DNA from: GBS-DC sp037442365
GTDB taxonomy: Bacteria > Armatimonadota > Fimbriimonadia > Fimbriimonadales > GBS-DC
Direction of reading: 5' to 3'
DNA length: 64,000 bases
Assembly (NCBI GenBank): GCA_037442365.1
Contig: JBBIQK010000002.1
Location: 42,734-106,733, forward strand
Shown: positions 60,739 through 64,000 of the stretch, one piece after another
How the letters are laid out: every line of letters starts with the position of its first letter
How positions within the stretch are numbered: position 1 is the first letter of the stretch
Position numbers and translations under genes: made by a program
Notes under the pieces: model-generated
Seen by the model: only the letters and a program-made list of their open reading frames with translations
What the model was told of the DNA's origin: nothing
Database searches by the model: none

Positions 60739-61449
60739 ATAAATCTCGTCGGACGCCTCGTAGACGCGCTCGCCAATCTGCAATTGCACGGTGATCGTAT
60801 GGAACCCTTCGTCGTTCGGCAGTTCACAGACAAGCCACTCGGCAGGCGCGCCCCACGCGCTCCAGTCGCCGTTGTTTACACGATAGCGCATCGAGTGCGC
60901 CGCGCGCGCCCCATGCACATAGACCTCAACCGCAGGGAGGTCGGTTGCGAAGGCGTCGAGATTAATGACGATTGGGTACACCGCGCGCCGTGCGCCCAGC
61001 AGTTGCGCCCACACCGTTCGGTAGCGTACCGCGCCTGCCATGAAACCAACGCCCAGCTCGCGGTACTCAGGCGTCAACAGGTTCGCGCGGTGGCTGGGAC
61101 TGTTCAGCCATGCCTGCAGCGCGCGCTCCCAGCTGGGCTGTCCCGCCGCCAGGTTCTCGCCGAGCCGATGATAGAAGTAGCCCGCTTCGCTGGCGCGGTA
61201 GTCGGCGCGGCGTCCGTATTCGTCCGCGTGTGTAATCACCCCTGTCTGCGCCAGAGTTTCTGCGTGCGCTTGCGCCGCCGCGCACAGTTGCGTGTTGAGC
61301 TTAAGGGGTGGGAGATTGTGCTGAAGCCTGAGCAGGTTGACCTGTACGGCGTAGTCGTGCGCCGTCGCGAGCCATTCGCGCGTTTCGGCGTGCGCCTTCC
61401 CCAGCGCCACAAGTAGCCCTATCGTCCCTAACAGGCGTCGTGCTTCCAT
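60460..61449 (-). CDS. CAP/SCP-domain secreted protein with 279-bp antisense overlap with comF
   Basis: A 329-residue frame. A signal peptide (LLGTIGLLVALGKAHA) is followed by a CAP domain (LRLQHNLPPLKLNTQLCAAA, GENLAAGQPSWERALQAWLN, SPSHRANLLTPEYRELGVGF). A beta-rich tail follows (VYVHGARAAHSMRYRVNNGD). The last ~90 codons run antisense to the comF 3' half, with low-complexity basic residues, and are probably read-through. The gene may have lost its own stop. The start is ATG 61449. GCCGATAA on the minus strand (61475-61468) resembles a sigma-28 -10, without the TAAAG box. Confidence 0.75.
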   Translation of the reverse strand: MEARRLLGTIGLLVALGKAHAETREWLATAHDYAVQVNLLRLQHNLPPLKLNTQLCAAAQAHAETLAQTGVITHADEYGRRADYRASEAGYFYHRLGENLAAGQPSWERALQAWLNSPSHRANLLTPEYRELGVGFMAGAVRYRTVWAQLLGARRAVYPIVINLDAFATDLPAVEVYVHGARAAHSMRYRVNNGDWSAWGAPAEWLVCELPNDEGFHTITVQLQIGERVYEASDEIYLQSRVFLAQVAGDGERNDAQRARLLEGARTGVERAARGEHIVQQPQHAPTHAFGMRHLERLAHILHAFGLPQPYLRATIESPAEPVCLHGDA

Positions 61450-61513
61450 GCCGTCCACCGAAGGGGATTATCGGCGGTCGGCAGCCTTTTCTCACCTCGT
61501 AGAGATCGGGGGC

Positions 61514-62602
61514 TTACAATCGTTCCAGCTGGCACCACTCGCGAAGCACCTGCTCGGCGCCGTGTGCCTGTACCTGCTGACGCAGGGCTACGGATTCAGG
61601 GTCGCTGGGGTCGTAGTACGCCAGCGCCGCCAGAATCGCTTTGCGGAACGGGGTCGGATCCTCGCCCTGTTCCACAAGTAGGCGATACGCGCCCACGAGT
61701 CGGTCGTCGGGGCGGAGCTTGCGCAACGGCTCGCGCGCCACACGGGCAATCGGGTCGTCCAGGTGAGGGTCCTGAATCCGCGCGAGGATGTCCTGCACCG
61801 TCTCGTAATGCTCCTCTGGGTCGAAGGGATGCGCCTTGAGAAACGCCTGCGCGAGCGATTTGGCGCCCCGTACAAACAGGGCGTGGATTTCAGCGTCCTG
61901 AAGCGCGTGTTGAATCGTGTGGTAGCCGCGTTGCGCGCCCAGGTAAGCAATCAGCGCGTGCAAGCCGTTGTGCAGGTAAAGCTTGCGCTGCATGTAAATT
62001 TCGAAGGGGCGGACGGGTTGTAATCCGACGATAGGCGGCGGCTCGCCAATCAGCGCGTCCGCGTCTACCGGGAGCTTGCTGTAGCGGTCCACGCGCACGC
62101 CGGGAGGATCGCCGGGCAGTTCCGCAACTGCCTGACGCCCGATGATGCATCGTACCAGCCCTAGCTGCTCCAGCAGGTGGTGTTCCTCGGACGCGAGCGT
62201 CTGCAGAAGCGCGTCGCGCACGAGGGTGTGCGCGTTTATGGCGTTCTCGCCTAACAGGAGGTTGAGGGGGGTGGGATTTTCAATGGCGCGGCGGCGTAAG
62301 CCTGCGGCGATGAGGGGCGCCAGCTGGGGCAGTGCATGGACACCCACAGCGGTGGACGAGACATCGGCGTGCGCGAATGCTGCAGCAACGGCTTCTATAT
62401 CGTAGGCGTCTATTGCGGACACAGGAGCAATCCGCTCGCGCTCGCCGTCGGTCCACTCAATCCAGCAGCTATGATGACGATTGAGGCTTTCGACTAACTC
62501 GCGGCGCGCCTCGACGAAGATAGTCTCGAAGCCGGAGTGGGCATAGAGGTGCGCCAGGAATCCGCGCCCAATCTTGCCCGCTCCGAGCTGCAGCGCCTGC
62601 AA
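61514..62602 (-). CDS. mannitol-1-phosphate 5-dehydrogenase-like protein
   Basis: A 362-residue polyol dehydrogenase of the mannitol dehydrogenase superfamily. It begins MQALQLGAGKIGRGFLAHL (NAD-binding) and contains GENAINAHTLV and the catalytic lysine region QRKLYLHNGLHALIAYLG. The most likely reaction is mannitol-1-phosphate and fructose-6-phosphate interconversion. The probable start is TTG 62602, seven bases after AGGGG. It follows the dockerin-tagged gene by 11 bp on the minus strand. No mannitol transport genes are adjacent. Confidence 0.8.
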   Translation of the reverse strand: MQALQLGAGKIGRGFLAHLYAHSGFETIFVEARRELVESLNRHHSCWIEWTDGERERIAPVSAIDAYDIEAVAAAFAHADVSSTAVGVHALPQLAPLIAAGLRRRAIENPTPLNLLLGENAINAHTLVRDALLQTLASEEHHLLEQLGLVRCIIGRQAVAELPGDPPGVRVDRYSKLPVDADALIGEPPPIVGLQPVRPFEIYMQRKLYLHNGLHALIAYLGAQRGYHTIQHALQDAEIHALFVRGAKSLAQAFLKAHPFDPEEHYETVQDILARIQDPHLDDPIARVAREPLRKLRPDDRLVGAYRLLVEQGEDPTPFRKAILAALAYYDPSDPESVALRQQVQAHGAEQVLREWCQLERL

Positions 62603-62613
62603 CGCAACACCCC

Positions 62614-63951
62614 TTAGTTGTCGCCCACAGCGCCGAAGTTGAACAGCACAATCAGCAGGTCGGCGTCATCCACCACGCCGTCGCCGTTGAGGTCTGCCTC
62701 TGGCGCATTCGCGCCGAAGTTGAACAGCACAATCAGCAGGTCGGCGTCGTCAATCACATTATCGCCGTTGAGGTCGCCATTGATGAGGTTGAACACCAGT
62801 CCCGACACATCACTATTGAGCGAGACGCCGCGCACGATGCGCGTGAGGCTGGTGGGCGCACGCACAGCAATATCCACCGAGCCGCTCATGAGGGAAGTGT
62901 AGGTGCTGAAATCGCCTGTGTTGTTCGTATTGAAGGTGCGCTGATACTGCAGGTTGCCTGTGCCCGCCTGATAAATCTCCATCTCGAACGGCACGAGGCT
63001 CAGGTTCGCACGGTCAAACACCACCCGTCCTGAAATGAGGCGTCGCACAGGCGTGTAGTCGGTAATCAGCACATCGTACCAGCCGCCTGCACGTCCCCCA
63101 GAATAGCTGAATCCCTCGACGCGGATGTAGTAGATGCCCGCGGGCAGGCTGCCCAGCGCCACACGCGAGGTGTAGGGATTGAACGAATCGTGGGGGTCGT
63201 CGTCGTTGGTTATCAGCGGGTTGAACGCCGAGTCGTAGACGGTGATGATGGTATCGGTCGCGCCAATCGTGCGCACGTTCAGGCTTCCTGCCCCAATCTC
63301 AATTCGGTAGTGATCCAGGTCGTTCTGGCGATAGCGTAGGAAGGCTTTCTCGATAAGCGTGAAGTCGTCCGCCAGGTTGCCCACATCGGTCGCCGTGCCG
63401 AAGGTCTCGTTGGTTCCGTCCACTTCGTAGGGGTCAAAGTCGCGGGCAGTGCTGCCGTCAAACACGCGCAGCGTGTAGCGGAAGCGCGCCAGCACGCCCG
63501 CGGTTGTAATCGACCGCACGCGCACATAGTACACGCCCGCGTTCAATGAAGTGGTGATTCCCGAGTCGGCGTTCGTGAAGGAGGTGTCGCGATTGCCGCG
63601 ATTGCTGTTCGTACCCTCATCATCATCGTTTTCGGCAATCAGCGTACCGCTGGAGCTGTAGAGCGTGATGACCGAATCGAAGGTGCAGTCCACGCGGAAC
63701 GAGTAGGTTCCCGTTTGCGCCAGCTCGACGCGGAAATAGTCGTTGTCGCCGTCAGGGTTAATCAGCCCACGCGCGACCTTCATCCGCCGCGTGTTGGTTG
63801 AGTCAACCCCCACAATTCCGAGATCATTCGCTGTTGCAATCGTGTCGTTGCCTTCCGTCTCATTGAAAAAGTCGATCACCAGCGGTTGCGCTGTGCCCAG
63901 CGCAAGCGTTGCCAACAGGCATCCGAACAGGCTTGCTATTTTCCTCATCAT
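62614..63951 (-). CDS. secreted protein with two pre-peptidase C-terminal-type domains and a dockerin-like tag
   Basis: A 445-residue exported protein: signal peptide (MMRKIASLFGCLLATLALGT), then two ~130-residue beta-sandwich domains of the bacterial pre-peptidase C-terminal type (DNDYFRVELAQTGTYSFRVD, then DSVITLYSSSG; NDLDHYRIEIGAGSLNVRTI, SLPAGIYYIRVEGFSYSGG). A linker domain leads to a double dockerin-like tag (GDLNGDNVIDDADLLIVLF and DLNGDGVVDDADLLIVLF) ending FGAVGDN. The two tag halves are near-identical in DNA. ATG 63951 has AAGGAG upstream. No enzymatic motif is seen. Confidence 0.82.
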   Translation of the reverse strand: MMRKIASLFGCLLATLALGTAQPLVIDFFNETEGNDTIATANDLGIVGVDSTNTRRMKVARGLINPDGDNDYFRVELAQTGTYSFRVDCTFDSVITLYSSSGTLIAENDDDEGTNSNRGNRDTSFTNADSGITTSLNAGVYYVRVRSITTAGVLARFRYTLRVFDGSTARDFDPYEVDGTNETFGTATDVGNLADDFTLIEKAFLRYRQNDLDHYRIEIGAGSLNVRTIGATDTIITVYDSAFNPLITNDDDPHDSFNPYTSRVALGSLPAGIYYIRVEGFSYSGGRAGGWYDVLITDYTPVRRLISGRVVFDRANLSLVPFEMEIYQAGTGNLQYQRTFNTNNTGDFSTYTSLMSGSVDIAVRAPTSLTRIVRGVSLNSDVSGLVFNLINGDLNGDNVIDDADLLIVLFNFGANAPEADLNGDGVVDDADLLIVLFNFGAVGDN

Positions 63952-63975
63952 CACAGGCTCCTTTCCCGCGCCTCT

Positions 63976-63981
63976 ATTATA
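63976..63981 (-). promoter_or_regulatory. -10 hexamer TATAAT upstream of the dockerin-tagged gene
   Basis: TATAAT on the minus strand 24 bases before ATG 63951. The -35 would fall near the window edge and is not clear. Confidence 0.5.
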
Positions 63982-64000
63982 GCACACTTTTGCCCTAAAG

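Noticed and set aside
63991..64000. TAAAG at the window edge as a sigma-28 -35 box
   Set aside because: The sequence stops before the -10, so it cannot be judged.
1..64000. tRNA or rRNA genes and replication origin
   Set aside because: I found no tRNA-like cloverleaf, rRNA stretch or DnaA-box cluster in the intergenic regions.

Overview
The window is a GC-rich bacterial chromosome segment, most probably from a thermophilic member of the Armatimonadota (Fimbriimonadales-like). Three things point that way: a DUF1559-type prepilin with an H-x9-DG tail, several secreted proteins ending in a short dockerin-like tag (DADLLxVLFxFG), and the mix of a diderm cell-wall gene set with flagellin and type IV pilus genes. 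The assignment rests on protein style only, with no rRNA in the window.

Layout. 0-5 kb: housekeeping genes (partial methyltransferase, nicotinamidase, thioredoxin-fold protein, hydroxypyruvate-isomerase-like protein, rplS-lepB, a 2-hydroxyacid dehydrogenase). 5.1-12.9 kb: an accessory island with a tandem pair of large secreted paralogs (the second broken), two YD/RHS-like gene ends that bracket an AT-richer cassette, a vapB-like gene with a vapC stub, and a DNA methyltransferase gene split by a small mobile element. 12.8-16.9 kb: a minus-strand operon of beta-lactamase-like hydrolase, second signal peptidase, Nudix hydrolase and O-antigen ligase/TPR protein. 17.2-19.6 kb: a FadN-like fatty-acid oxidation enzyme. 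19.8-26.8 kb: a secreted hydrolase, PBP2, PBP1A and a prepilin. 26.8-29.5 kb: aspartase with a TIGR00300 (ornithine cyclodeaminase-type) protein. 29.5-36.8 kb: secreted beta-propeller and HAF-repeat/dockerin proteins behind sigma-54-type promoters, a GT9 glycosyltransferase, guaA and an S41 protease. 36.8-44.4 kb: mltG, DUF3054, a frameshifted PAS histidine kinase, pilT, an SDR and a phosphohexomutase. 44.4-44.9 kb: nested miniature elements. 44.95-54.3 kb: a degenerate receiver-like protein behind a sigma-28-type promoter, ileS, an acyl-CoA dehydrogenase and a giant M28/FtsX fusion. 54.4-64 kb: a secreted repeat protein, an amine oxidase, larC, flagellin with a matching sigma-28-type promoter, a BON protein, comF, a CAP protein, a mannitol-dehydrogenase-like enzyme and a dockerin-tagged secreted protein.

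Four signals cut across these regions. (1) A family of 150-224 bp miniature inverted-repeat elements with ends TACC...GGTA; two of the four copies are flanked by the direct repeat TCA, and one sits in a methyltransferase frame that precise excision would restore. (2) A recurring start arrangement, TANNNT then exactly six bases then ATG, at eight genes, which predicts leaderless mRNAs. (3) Alternative-sigma promoters: two near-perfect sigma-54 sites, one followed by a foldable leader, and two sigma-28-type sites with identical geometry. (4) C-terminal dockerin-like tags on three unrelated secreted proteins with no cohesin in the window, which suggests a surface display or sorting system.
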